Source: Hyphomicrobiales bacterium
Lineage (GTDB): Bacteria > Pseudomonadota > Alphaproteobacteria > Rhizobiales > Xanthobacteraceae
NCBI GenBank assembly: GCA_016713235.1
Contig: JADJPN010000002.1
Coordinates: 558,001-622,000, forward strand
Direction: 5' to 3'
Length of the DNA: 64,000 nucleotides
Shown: piece after piece, positions 1 through 7,920 of the stretch
How positions within the stretch are numbered: position 1 is the first letter of the stretch
Layout: each line of letters opens with the position of its first letter
Notes under the pieces: generated by a model
What the model was told of the DNA's origin: nothing
The model's input: only the letters and a program-made list of their open reading frames with translations
Database searches by the model: none
Made by a program: the position numbers and the translations under genes

Positions 1-302
1 AGGTGGAAGCTGCGCCGATCCAGGAACTGCCGTTCCCGCCGGCCATGCTCAAGAAGGTGGACGAACTCGAGCTTTCGGTTCGCTCGGCGAACTGCCTGAA
101 GAACGACAACATCGTCTATATCGGCGATCTCATTCAGAAGTCGGAAGCGGAAATGCTCCGCACCCCGAACTTCGGCCGCAAGTCGCTGAACGAAATCAAG
201 GAAGTGCTCGCGACCATGGGTCTGCATCTCGGTATGGAAGTGCAGGGCTGGCCGCCGGAGAACATCGAAGAGTTAGCCAAGCGCTTCGAGGATCATTACT
301 GA
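1..302 (+). CDS. rpoA: RNA polymerase alpha subunit, C-terminal end (partial)
   Basis: The reading frame is open at the left edge and ends with TGA at 300-302, so only the last ~99 residues are present and the true start lies outside the window. The visible part is the alpha C-terminal domain, which binds UP elements and activators. It shows the conserved helix-hairpin-helix segments ELSVRSANCL and TPNFGRKSLNEIKE. It is followed 30 bp later by rplQ, the standard order at the end of the bacterial alpha ribosomal operon. The family assignment is certain. Confidence 0.97.
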   Translation, partial: VEAAPIQELPFPPAMLKKVDELELSVRSANCLKNDNIVYIGDLIQKSEAEMLRTPNFGRKSLNEIKEVLATMGLHLGMEVQGWPPENIEELAKRFEDHY

Positions 303-332
303 GGCGCGCAAAGCGCTTCGGAGGAAAGAACT

Positions 333-782
333 ATGCGTCACGGAAAAACCAATCGCCGCTTCAACCGCCGCCCGGAACACCGCAAGGCGATGCTTGCCAA
401 CATGGCGGCGTCACTCATCACGCATGAGCAGATCGTCACCACGCTCCCGAAGGCGAAGGACATCCGTCCGATCGTCGAGAAGCTGGTTACGCTCGGCAAG
501 AAGGGAAGCCTGCACGCGCGCCGTCAGGCCATCTCCGAGATGCGCGACCGCGACGCCGTGAAGAAGCTCTTTGACGTGCTCGCGCCGCGTTATGCGTCGC
601 GCAACGGCGGCTATCTGCGCATCATCAAGGCCGGCCATCGCTATGGCGACATGGCGCCGGTCGCCGTGATCGAATTCGTCGACCGCGACGAGAGCGCGAA
701 GGGCAAGGAAGATCTCGCCCGTCACGAAGCATGGCTGAAGACGCAGCCGAAGGACGAGCAGCAGCAGGCCGTTCCGGCCTAA
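333..782 (+). CDS. rplQ: 50S ribosomal protein L17
   Basis: This is a 149-residue large-subunit ribosomal protein. The N-terminus MRHGKTNRRFNR and the segments RRPEHRKAMLANMA and ITHEQIVTTLPKAK are diagnostic of bL17. The alphaproteobacterial form usually carries a C-terminal extension, which accounts for the length above the ~125 residues of the E. coli protein. A GGAGG ribosome-binding site at about 320-324 precedes the ATG. It is co-transcribed with rpoA, and a strong terminator follows. Confidence 0.98.
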   Translation: MRHGKTNRRFNRRPEHRKAMLANMAASLITHEQIVTTLPKAKDIRPIVEKLVTLGKKGSLHARRQAISEMRDRDAVKKLFDVLAPRYASRNGGYLRIIKAGHRYGDMAPVAVIEFVDRDESAKGKEDLARHEAWLKTQPKDEQQQAVPA

Positions 783-810
783 GTGTTGCTTCAAATCCAG
801 AAATTCAAAA

Positions 811-836
811 CCCCGGCCTTCGCGCCGGGGTTTTTT
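811..836 (+). terminator. Rho-independent terminator of the rpoA-rplQ operon
   Basis: A perfect 7-bp GC stem (ccccggc 811-817 with gccgggg 824-830) is followed immediately by a run of six T. It lies 28 bp after the rplQ stop. Confidence 0.9.
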
Positions 837-878
837 ATTGTCTCGGAAACGTTGCATTCCTGGCGCAAGTTCCTAGTT

Positions 879-903
879 GGAACAAAAGGCGGGTCCATCC
901 GTT
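879..903 (+). promoter_or_regulatory. Candidate EcfG (general stress) promoter for yidB-yeaQ
   Basis: GGAAC at 879-883 and CGTT at 900-903 are separated by exactly 16 bases. This matches the known alphaproteobacterial general-stress sigma EcfG consensus GGAAC-N16/17-CGTT. It lies 28 bp upstream of the yidB start, after the rplQ terminator, so the two downstream small genes have their own promoter. The site is seen directly; regulation is inferred. Confidence 0.7.
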
Positions 904-930
904 CACCCGCCACATGGGAGAAATGTAAAA

Positions 931-1389
931 ATGGCTTCACGCGGATTTCCATCGATGACGGCATTGCTCGCGATGCTCGCCGTTTTCGGCTTCCAGAATC
1001 GTGACAAGATCGCGGACGCGCTGGGCAAGCTGAACCAGCCCGGCCCGGACGGCAAAAGCGGCGTCGGCGGACTCCTGGAGAAACTCGGTCTCGATCCCAA
1101 GGGGGCGGGTGTCGGCGGCGTCCTGACCGGCGGTCTCGGCGAATTGCTCGACCGTTTCAAGCAGAACGGTCAGGGCGAGACCGCGGACTCGTGGGTCAAG
1201 ACCGGCCCCAACAAGTCCTGCAACGCAACCGATCTCGAGAAGGCGCTCGGCGCCGACACGATCAAGGAACTGACCGAACAGACCGGCCTGTCGAAGGAAG
1301 AACTGCTTTCGCGTCTTTCCCGTGACTTGCCGGACGCGGTCGACAAGTACACCCCGCAGGGACGCATTCCGTCCGAAGCCAGCGCGTAA
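931..1389 (+). CDS. YidB/DUF937 family protein
   Basis: A 152-residue protein of the YidB (DUF937) family, whose biochemical role is unknown. The visible features are a Gly-rich middle (GVGGLLEKLGL, GVGGVLTGGLGELLDRFKQNG) and the conserved C-terminal segment DSWVKTGPNK followed by LEKALGADTIKELTEQTGLS. I chose ATG 931 because GGGAG at 916-920 sits at normal spacing; the frame stays open further upstream. A near-consensus EcfG promoter precedes it and a YeaQ-type membrane protein follows after 11 bp, which suggests a two-gene stress operon. Confidence 0.88.
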   Translation: MASRGFPSMTALLAMLAVFGFQNRDKIADALGKLNQPGPDGKSGVGGLLEKLGLDPKGAGVGGVLTGGLGELLDRFKQNGQGETADSWVKTGPNKSCNATDLEKALGADTIKELTEQTGLSKEELLSRLSRDLPDAVDKYTPQGRIPSEASA

Positions 1390-1400
1390 GGGAGATAAAC

Positions 1401-1664
1401 ATGGGTATTCTCTGGACCATCGTCATCGGTTTCGTCGCCGGCGTCGTCGCGAAGTTCATCATGCCGGGCGACAACGAGCCTTCGGGCTTCATCCTGACGA
1501 CGATTCTCGGAATCGTCGGCGCGTTTGTTGCGACCTGGCTCGGTCAGGCACTCGGATGGTATTCCGCGAGCCAAGGTGCGGGTTTCATTGGCGCCACTGT
1601 CGGCGCGATCCTCGTTCTCTTTGTCTACGGAATGATCGCAAAGCGCCGCGGGACGGGCGTCTGA
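1401..1664 (+). CDS. GlsB/YeaQ/YmgE family stress-response membrane protein
   Basis: An 87-residue inner-membrane protein with three predicted hydrophobic segments and the family signatures FVAGVVAKFIMPG and TTILGIVGAFVATWLG (the 'transglycosylase-associated' family). Family members are commonly induced by general stress, and their molecular function is not settled. A GGGAG ribosome-binding site lies 8 bp before the ATG. It sits 11 bp behind the YidB-family gene and shares its probable EcfG promoter. A terminator follows. Confidence 0.9.
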   Translation: MGILWTIVIGFVAGVVAKFIMPGDNEPSGFILTTILGIVGAFVATWLGQALGWYSASQGAGFIGATVGAILVLFVYGMIAKRRGTGV

Positions 1665-1692
1665 CGCCACAACGCATTCAACATCGGCAGAA

Positions 1693-1717
1693 CCCCGGCC
1701 ATCGTGCCGGGGTTTTT
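1693..1717 (+). terminator. Terminator after the YidB/YeaQ pair
   Basis: Stem ccccggc 1693-1699 with gccgggg 1706-1712, then five T. A second, smaller candidate follows at 1756-1777 (ccggc/gccgg stem with six T). Confidence 0.85.
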
Positions 1718-1913
1718 GTTTGTCTTGAATCGAATGCGCGGCCTCTCGATCCGCCCCGGCTCACCGGCCGGTTTTTTGCGCGACGGATACGCGCGGTTTG
1801 CTGTCCCGACAGGCATTTTCAGCCGTTAACTGCTTGAACTGGCAGCGGAACCCGATTTTTGCCCTGATTGGGGCTAAGTTGTCTCGGGGGCGGATTCGGC
1901 GAGGGGATTACTG

Positions 1914-2399
1914 GTGTTCGCGCGTTTGTTTGGACCGCTTGTTGCGGGGCTGGTGCTTGTTTGCGCCGGCTGCACGACCTTCGATACCAACAGCGAGGAT
2001 ATCGTAACCTTCGTGTTCACGCAGCCGACGACGGAGTGCGAAGTTTTCGTCGGCAATACTTCTTACGGCCACGTCTCGCTTTCGAAGTCCGCGATCGGCA
2101 TTCCGCGCGGCAACGATCCCTTGCGCCTCTCGTGCGTCGCAGCCTCGTTCGCGCCGGTCTCAGCGGAAGTCTCGATCATCCGGACCCGCGACCAGAAGGT
2201 AGATGTGCTTGGCGTCGGCGTTCCCACGCCGCAGGCGCTCGGCGCACGCGTGGTCGAGCCGATCGAGCGGGTAACGGGGCCTAGCCCGATCCGCAATCCG
2301 TTGCCGAGCGGCGAGAAGAGCGGCTATCCGCCCCGGATTACGGTCGATATCGCACAGCGCGCGGTGCTCGTTCCGGCCGGCTGGCAAACCCGGATGTAA
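1914..2399 (+). CDS. Putative lipoprotein of unknown function
   Basis: A 161-residue protein starting at GTG 1914. A hydrophobic N-terminal segment (LVAGLVLVCAGC) ends in a cysteine that fits a lipobox-like site, so it is probably an exported lipoprotein. The C-terminal half is Pro-rich without recognisable domain motifs. I do not recognise the family. It stands alone between the YeaQ-type gene and the outer-membrane barrel gene. The cysteine at -3 of the proposed site is atypical, so lipidation is only inferred. Confidence 0.6.
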   Translation: MFARLFGPLVAGLVLVCAGCTTFDTNSEDIVTFVFTQPTTECEVFVGNTSYGHVSLSKSAIGIPRGNDPLRLSCVAASFAPVSAEVSIIRTRDQKVDVLGVGVPTPQALGARVVEPIERVTGPSPIRNPLPSGEKSGYPPRITVDIAQRAVLVPAGWQTRM

Positions 2400-2515
2400 G
2401 CTCCGGATAGGGCGCGAAGCCCGATTGACGACACTCCCCTGAACCTGCCTTAGTCCCATTTGCTTGCGGAAAACGAGGGTGGAGAACCGCCCCGGACGCT
2501 GGCGCTGGGGGCGTG

Positions 2516-3793
2516 ATGAGACGGGTGAGTGCGGCGGTCGCAGGGATTTTCGCGTCCGTTTTCTGGTGGGGTACCGCCGGGGCGATCGACACCAATATCG
2601 GACCACAGTTTCGCGGTTGGGACGGATTCTATATCGGCGTGAACGCCGGTTATATCCACGCGAACACGCGCTGGAGCGATCCATTCGGCTTCACAAGCGG
2701 CGATTTTTCCGGTGCGAGCAACGCGCTCGGCATTACCGTGGGCAAGAACTGGCAGAATGGCCGTTGGGTTTACGGCGTCGAAGGCGACTGGTCTTTTTCT
2801 GAGCTGCAAGCGGCAACCTATGGCGCCATTTCCTGCTTCCCTCTCAATTGCCAGACCGACCTGAATGCGATCGCGACCCTCCGCGGCCGCGTCGGCTATC
2901 TGCTCAATCCCAATCTTTTGCTCTTCGGCACGGCTGGCCTTGCCGCCGCCAAGTTCACGCACGGCAATATTCTCTTTTCATCGGCAAAGAATACCGGGAT
3001 CGGCTACGCGTTGGGTGGCGGCATCGAAGCGAAGGTCGCGCCGCAGTGGACGGTCAAAGCCGAGTACATCTTCGCGAGCATTGATGGCGGCAAGGCGTGC
3101 GACATCGCGTTTTGTTTTGTCGGTGTCGAGAGCGACAAATTCCACGCGCATATATTTCGCCTTGGCGTGAACCGGCATTTTGGGCAGAGCGGCACGCCGC
3201 AAATTCCGGTTGCACCTGCCAATCGCTGGACCGGATTTTATGCCGGCGTGGTTTTCGGCCACGCGCAAAGCTTCACCGAATGGTCGGACCCCTTCTTCGG
3301 CCTCATGAGCGGGGAGTTCGACGGCAAGAATGCGTTCGGCGGTTTGAACGCGGGTTTCAACTGGCAGTCGGGTCGCTGGATCTACGGCTTCGAAGGTGAT
3401 GCTGTCTTTACCAGCATCAGGTCCTCCAATGCCAATTCGGTCTGTTTTTGCTTCCCTGCGGAGACGGAAATCACGCACATCCTTTCGTTCCGTGGCCGCG
3501 TCGGTTATCTCGTTATGCCGAACACGCTCGTGTTCGTGAGCGGCGGTATCGCCGCGGCGAATATGAAGTTCGGGATTGTCGGCTTGCAAACCGGCAGCGC
3601 CGTTGAAGCCGGCCCGGTGGTGGGCGCCGGTATCGAAGTGCAGGTGCTGCGCAACTGGACGCTGAAGGGCGAGTATCTCTTCATGTCCTTCGGCAGCTCC
3701 GAGGCCTGTAATACGGTTGTCTGTGCGGGTCCGCTCTATTCGGATTACGTCGACGTGCACATGGCGCGCCTCGCCATCAATCGCTACTTCTAA
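2516..3793 (+). CDS. Outer-membrane beta-barrel protein with two tandem barrel repeats
   Basis: A 425-residue exported protein with a signal peptide (about residues 1-23, ending WGTAGA). It contains two homologous ~190-residue units, at about residues 35-223 and 238-425. Both units share W-x-GFY-x-GV, WSDPF, NWQ-x-GRW-x-YG-x-EGD, RGRVGYL, WT-x-K-x-EY and a terminal RL-x-x-NR-x-F, and each holds two cysteine pairs. Single-unit versions resemble Omp25/Omp31-like porin-family barrels of Hyphomicrobiales. GTG 2513 directly before the ATG is an alternative start. Whether two barrels form, or one larger one, cannot be told from sequence. Confidence 0.8.
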   Translation: MRRVSAAVAGIFASVFWWGTAGAIDTNIGPQFRGWDGFYIGVNAGYIHANTRWSDPFGFTSGDFSGASNALGITVGKNWQNGRWVYGVEGDWSFSELQAATYGAISCFPLNCQTDLNAIATLRGRVGYLLNPNLLLFGTAGLAAAKFTHGNILFSSAKNTGIGYALGGGIEAKVAPQWTVKAEYIFASIDGGKACDIAFCFVGVESDKFHAHIFRLGVNRHFGQSGTPQIPVAPANRWTGFYAGVVFGHAQSFTEWSDPFFGLMSGEFDGKNAFGGLNAGFNWQSGRWIYGFEGDAVFTSIRSSNANSVCFCFPAETEITHILSFRGRVGYLVMPNTLVFVSGGIAAANMKFGIVGLQTGSAVEAGPVVGAGIEVQVLRNWTLKGEYLFMSFGSSEACNTVVCAGPLYSDYVDVHMARLAINRYF

Positions 3794-3818
3794 AACATCG
3801 CAGAGCGAAGCGAAGAAC

Positions 3819-3840
3819 CCCGGAGCGCGTCCGCTTCGGG
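3819..3840 (+). terminator. Possible weak terminator after the barrel gene
   Basis: A 9-bp stem with one G-T pair (cccggagcg with cgcttcggg, loop cgtc) lies 25 bp after the stop, but only a poor T-rich tail follows. The rest of 3794-4054 contains a perfect 16-bp palindrome, GAAACCGGCCGGTTTC, at 3887-3902 and no gene; it presumably carries the degP promoter. Confidence 0.4.
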
Positions 3841-4054
3841 TCTGTTCGAATCTGAAGTCTCCGGATTGCCCCACCGAACGTTTCGTGAAACCGGCCGGTT
3901 TCCGGCCTCGCGCGGATTGCGCTAGGAAGCGTCTGTTACAGTTTCACCCAGATTTGGTGACAGACAGGTCTACAGCCGCTGCCGTGGTATATAGACAACG
4001 TAATTTCCGGCGTGTTGCGCTTGCGTGTGCATGCATGCCGTAGCCGAGGGTAAC

Positions 4055-5470
4055 ATGATGATGATCCGTCCGCTTTCGCTCGCACTGCTTTCCCTGATCG
4101 TGCTTTTGCCTGCGAGCGCACACGCGCAGCGGCAAGTTCCGGTAAGCCGCGGCGAGATCGCGCTCAGCTTTTCCGCGACGGTGAAGAAGGCCGCGCCCGC
4201 GGTCGTCAACGTCTACGCGCTGCGGCGCACGACGCAGCGGCCCAACAATCCGTTCATGGATGACGAGTTCTTCCGCAAGTTCTTCGGCGGGACGCCTTCG
4301 CAGGGAATGCCGATGGAGCGCGTGCAGCGCTCGCTTGGCTCCGGCGTGATCGTGCATGAAAGCGGCCTCGTGATTACCAATCATCACGTGATCGAAGGCG
4401 CGAACGAAATTCGTATTGCGCTCGGCGACCGGCGTGAATTCGCGGCCGAAGTCGTGCTGCGAGATCCGCGTTCGGATCTCGCGGTGCTGCGCATCCAGAA
4501 CGCGAACCAGAAGTTCGCGCCGATCGAGATCGCGGACTCCGACGAGGTCGAAGTAGGGGATCTCGTGCTTGCGGTGGGCGACCCGTTCGGCGTCGGCCAG
4601 ACCGTAACCCAAGGCATCGTATCGGCGACCGCGCGCACGCGTGTTGGCATCACTGATTTCCAGTTCTTCATTCAGACCGACGCCGCGATCAATCCCGGCA
4701 ACTCGGGCGGTGCGCTGGTCGACATCAACGGACGGCTAATCGGGATCAATACCGCGATCTTTTCGCGCTCGGGCGGTTCGCACGGCATCGGCTTTGCGAT
4801 CCCGGTCAATATGGTGAAGGTCGTGATCGCGTCCGCGCTGGCCGGCAACAAGCTGGTGCAGCGCCCGTATTTCGGCGCGCGTTTGCAGCCGGTGACGGCG
4901 GAGATCGCGGAGAGTCTGAGTTTGAAGCGGCCGGCCGGCGCGCTGGTTGCGAGCATTACGCCGGATAGTCCAGCCGCCAAGGCAGGTCTGCGCGCGGGCG
5001 ACGTCGTTCTCGAAGTGGACGGCGTTTTGGTGGATGACCCGGCGGCGCTGAATTACCGCTATGCGCTGAAGAACATCGGCAGCACCGCGACGCTCGGTGT
5101 CGAGCGTAACGGCCGGCGCGTTTCGTTGAATATTCGCCTCGAAGCGGCGCCAGAGCGCGAGGCCGATGAGATCGAGATTACCTCGCGCTCGCCGTTCTCC
5201 GGCGCGCGGGTATCGAACTTCACGGCGGAAATTGCAAACCGACTGCGTGCCGATCCCGGTTCGGCCGAAGGCGTCGTGATCATCAATATCGCGGACGGCT
5301 CGAGTGCGCAGCGCGTGGGCCTGCGTCCCGGCGATATCGTGCTTGAAGTGAACGGGCTCAAGATTGAAAGCACGGGCGACCTCGAACGCGCTACGAGACG
5401 GGAAGCGCGCGAGTGGCGTCTCGTCATTTCGCGCGGCGGGCAGCGGCGGAACGTCGTGCTGCGCGGATGA
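4055..5470 (+). CDS. DegP/HtrA-type periplasmic serine protease
   Basis: A 471-residue trypsin-like protease with two PDZ domains that degrades or chaperones misfolded envelope proteins. A signal peptide (hydrophobic core ALLSLIVLLPASAHA) is followed by the catalytic triad His111 (NHHVIEG), Asp141 (SDLAVL) and Ser217 (GNSGG). The PDZ domains occupy roughly residues 265-360 and 385-470. Three ATG codons at 4055, 4058 and 4061 follow a GAGGG site; any could be the start. A GTG at 4025 would add ten residues before the signal peptide and is less likely. The stop overlaps the rarA start, so the two genes are co-transcribed. Confidence 0.93.
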   Translation: MMMIRPLSLALLSLIVLLPASAHAQRQVPVSRGEIALSFSATVKKAAPAVVNVYALRRTTQRPNNPFMDDEFFRKFFGGTPSQGMPMERVQRSLGSGVIVHESGLVITNHHVIEGANEIRIALGDRREFAAEVVLRDPRSDLAVLRIQNANQKFAPIEIADSDEVEVGDLVLAVGDPFGVGQTVTQGIVSATARTRVGITDFQFFIQTDAAINPGNSGGALVDINGRLIGINTAIFSRSGGSHGIGFAIPVNMVKVVIASALAGNKLVQRPYFGARLQPVTAEIAESLSLKRPAGALVASITPDSPAAKAGLRAGDVVLEVDGVLVDDPAALNYRYALKNIGSTATLGVERNGRRVSLNIRLEAAPEREADEIEITSRSPFSGARVSNFTAEIANRLRADPGSAEGVVIINIADGSSAQRVGLRPGDIVLEVNGLKIESTGDLERATRREAREWRLVISRGGQRRNVVLRG

Positions 5471-6795
5471 GCGCGAAGCGAACATCGGGCGCTTCCTCGA
5501 GCCTGTTCGAAGCGGCCGGGTTCGCGGATGACGCGCCGCGTCCGCTCGCGGACAAGCTGCGCCCGCGTAACCTTGCCGAGGTGGTCGGGCAAAAAACGCT
5601 GATCGGCCCGGACGGCGCGCTCACGCGCATGCTGGAATCGCGCACGCTCGGGTCGTTGATCTTCTGGGGCCCGCCTGGCACAGGCAAGACCACGGTCGCG
5701 CGGCTCCTGGCGAGCGAGATCGATCTGCACTTCGAACAGGTCTCCGCGATCTTCTCGGGTGTGGCTGAACTCAAGAAAGTCTTCGACGCCGCCCGCGCGC
5801 GGCGGGACATCGGGAAGGGCACGCTGCTTTTCGTGGACGAGATCCACCGTTTCAACCGCGCGCAACAGGACTCGTTCCTGCCGGTCATGGAAGACGGCAC
5901 CATTACGCTTACCGGCGCCACGACCGAGAACCCGTCTTTCGAATTGAATGCGGCGTTGCTCTCGCGCGCCCGCGTGCTCGTTTTCAAGTCGTTGGATGAA
6001 GAAGCAATCGGTGAACTGCTTTCGCGCGCCGAAGAAATCGAAGCGAAGAAACTGCCGCTCGACGAAGAAGCGCGGATGACGTTGATCCGCATGGCGGACG
6101 GCGACGGGCGCGCGTCACTGACGCTTGCGGAAGAAGTCTGGCGCGCCGCGCGCAAAGGCGAAGTGTTCAATGCAGAGCGCTTGCAGGAAATCGTGCAGCG
6201 CCGCGCGCCGATCTACGACAAGTCGCAGGATGGACACTACAATCTGATTTCGGCATTGCATAAGAGCGTGCGCGGCTCGGATGCGGACGCGGCGCTTTAT
6301 TATCTCGCGCGCATGATGGACGCGGGCGAAAATCCGCTCTACATCGCGCGCCGCGTGGTGCGCATGGCGGTGGAAGATATCGGTCTTGCCGACCCGCAGG
6401 CGCTCAGCATCGCGAACGCGGCGAAAGACGCCTATGATTTTCTCGGTAGCCCAGAAGGCGAACTCGCGATCGCGCAGGCGGTGATTTATCTCGCGACCGC
6501 CCCGAAATCGAACGCGGCTTACGTCGCGTATAAGGGCGCGCTGCGCGCCGCGAAGGAAGCCGGCTCGCTGGTGCCGCCCAAACACATATTGAATGCGCCG
6601 ACCAAGCTCATGGCAGAAGAGGGCTATTCCAAAGGCTACGAATACGACCATGACGCTGATGGCGCGTTCTCAGGACAGGATTACTTTCCGGAAAAGCTAG
6701 GCCGTCAGGAATTCTACCATCCGGTGGAACGCGGCTTTGAGCGGGAATTGAAGAAGCGCATGGAGTATTGGGCGAAGCTGCGCGAGAAGAAGTAG
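5467..6795 (+). CDS. rarA: Replication-associated recombination protein A (MgsA/RarA AAA ATPase)
   Basis: A 442-residue clamp-loader-like AAA+ ATPase that acts at stalled replication forks. It has Walker A GPPGTGKTT at residues 68-76, Walker B FVDEIHRF at about 122-129, a sensor segment GATTENPSF, and the C-terminal RarA tetramerisation region (NAPTKLM, YEYDHD). The chosen ATG 5467 overlaps the degP stop as ATGA, indicating translational coupling. Length and motifs are normal for the family. Confidence 0.95.
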   Translation: MSAKRTSGASSSLFEAAGFADDAPRPLADKLRPRNLAEVVGQKTLIGPDGALTRMLESRTLGSLIFWGPPGTGKTTVARLLASEIDLHFEQVSAIFSGVAELKKVFDAARARRDIGKGTLLFVDEIHRFNRAQQDSFLPVMEDGTITLTGATTENPSFELNAALLSRARVLVFKSLDEEAIGELLSRAEEIEAKKLPLDEEARMTLIRMADGDGRASLTLAEEVWRAARKGEVFNAERLQEIVQRRAPIYDKSQDGHYNLISALHKSVRGSDADAALYYLARMMDAGENPLYIARRVVRMAVEDIGLADPQALSIANAAKDAYDFLGSPEGELAIAQAVIYLATAPKSNAAYVAYKGALRAAKEAGSLVPPKHILNAPTKLMAEEGYSKGYEYDHDADGAFSGQDYFPEKLGRQEFYHPVERGFERELKKRMEYWAKLREKK

Positions 6796-6852
6796 CTACG
6801 TCTTCTGCTCGTAGGAGTCCTTCGACGTATTCAGATTCGGTATCTGTGTTGC

Positions 6853-6978
6853 CTAGGCCTGAATCTGCGGCGAGTTCACGCAGATCTCGCTCGGGCCCTG
6901 TCTCGTTTGCGCCATCGAGGCGCTCATGCCGAACGTAAACACCATGAGCACAGTCATGGTCATCATCAAATGCCGCAT
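6853..6978 (-). CDS. Small exported peptide, 41 residues
   Basis: A short frame from ATG 6978 to TAG 6853. It has an excellent GAGGAGG-type ribosome-binding site just upstream on the minus strand. The peptide begins MRHLMMTMTVLMVFTFG and continues to SMAQT, a good signal peptide with likely cleavage after SMA. This leaves a mature peptide of about 18 residues with a single cysteine (SEICVNSPQIQA). I do not recognise a family. The strong ribosome-binding site and coherent signal peptide argue for a real gene. Confidence 0.6.
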   Translation of the reverse strand: MRHLMMTMTVLMVFTFGMSASMAQTRQGPSEICVNSPQIQA

Positions 6979-7065
6979 GTTTGCCTCCTCGGGTGCTGGT
7001 TGGCCGTTCCGGTGAGATAAACGCAGGCGCTTAACACCAGGTTCCTTATTTTGGATGGTTTTCCC

Positions 7066-7446
7066 TTAAACCCGCAAAATCGCGTCGATCCGGTAGCTTA
7101 ACGGATTGGTCACCATGATTTTCTTCGCCGCCACGACGGAGAAATAGCCGCCATATTGCGGAGCGATTTCAGCCGCTTCCTTGGGGAAGGGGTAGAAGTG
7201 CAGCTTCCTTGGTACGCTGGCGCCGACCGTCAGGGGAACCGCGAGCTTCGCGACATGGTCGACTTTCGCGCTTTTACCGAAGCCCTGATCTGGTTCTCCT
7301 GCTCACCGGAAATCTGCGGCGCGGGCCGCCGGCGCGGGTGGAGCCTCAGTGCCGGACCACTGCGGCTGCGCGATGTTGGCGCTGAAGAGCAGAGCCGAAA
7401 TCGGAAGCAGAGAGGCAAAGCAGGCGAGCGTCGTTCGCGCGTTCAC
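7066..7446 (-). pseudogene. Disrupted DUF1236-type exported protein
   Basis: Read from GTG 7446 the frame gives a signal peptide (SLLPISALLFSANIAQP) and an Ala/Pro linker, then hits TGA at 7303-7305. The same frame continues downstream as a coherent C-terminal domain (VGASVPRKLHFYPFP, IAPQYGGYF, VTNPLSYRIDAILRV) that resembles DUF1236. Around the stop, a different frame reads ISGEQENQIRASV, like the helix that precedes DUF1236 in relatives, so a pair of compensating single-base shifts is more likely than a simple nonsense change. It could be a pseudogene or a sequencing artefact. Confidence 0.6.
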
Positions 7447-7532
7447 TCCGCGAAAAATGGACAGGTTCTCCGAGATTGCTAACGCCTGCCGCGGAGAATA
7501 GGTTCCGGGCGGATTTTGGCCGGGCGACTCGT

Positions 7533-7916
7533 ATGTATGCTCTTTTTCTCGTAGTCGCCGGTGGCGGCATCGGCGCCGGGCTGCGGCATGGCCTCAATAT
7601 CGCGGCTGCGCGCTGGTTCGGCGTGGAGTTTCCGTGGGGCACGCTCGCGGTGAACGTGATCGGCTCGTTCCTGATCGGCGCGGTCGCGGCGGGGTTCGCA
7701 TTTCGCGGCGACAACTATACGACGAACTCGCTGCGGCTGTTTCTCACGACCGGCATTCTCGGCGGTTTCACGACCTTTTCGGCGTTCTCGCTGGACTTCG
7801 TCTTGTTGTTCGAGCGGGGCGACACCATGCTCGCGGTCGTATATGTCATCGCTTCTGTTGTGCTGTCGCTGGCCGCGATCTTCGCAGGCCTGTGGCTCGT
7901 ACGTTCGTTTACGTGA
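7533..7916 (+). CDS. crcB: Fluoride ion channel CrcB/Fluc
   Basis: A 127-residue, four-helix membrane protein that exports fluoride as a dual-topology dimer. Diagnostic motifs are GGGIGAGLRH near the N-terminus, GTLAVNVIGSFLIG, and TGILGGFTTFSAFS. ATG 7533 was chosen because the protein then begins directly with the first membrane segment; the frame is open further upstream. It ends 4 bp before the pseudouridine synthase gene. I looked for a fluoride riboswitch upstream and saw no convincing one. Confidence 0.93.
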   Translation: MYALFLVVAGGGIGAGLRHGLNIAAARWFGVEFPWGTLAVNVIGSFLIGAVAAGFAFRGDNYTTNSLRLFLTTGILGGFTTFSAFSLDFVLLFERGDTMLAVVYVIASVVLSLAAIFAGLWLVRSFT

Positions 7917-7920
7917 TCCG

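Noticed and set aside
2978..3874. A 298-codon minus-strand frame opposite the tandem barrel gene
   Set aside because: It is a shadow of the duplicated barrel gene with no signal peptide, motif or ribosome-binding site.
7447..7532. Fluoride riboswitch upstream of crcB
   Set aside because: I looked for the conserved GG-rich pseudoknot pattern and did not find it; the region is short and overlaps the end of the DUF1236 gene promoter side.
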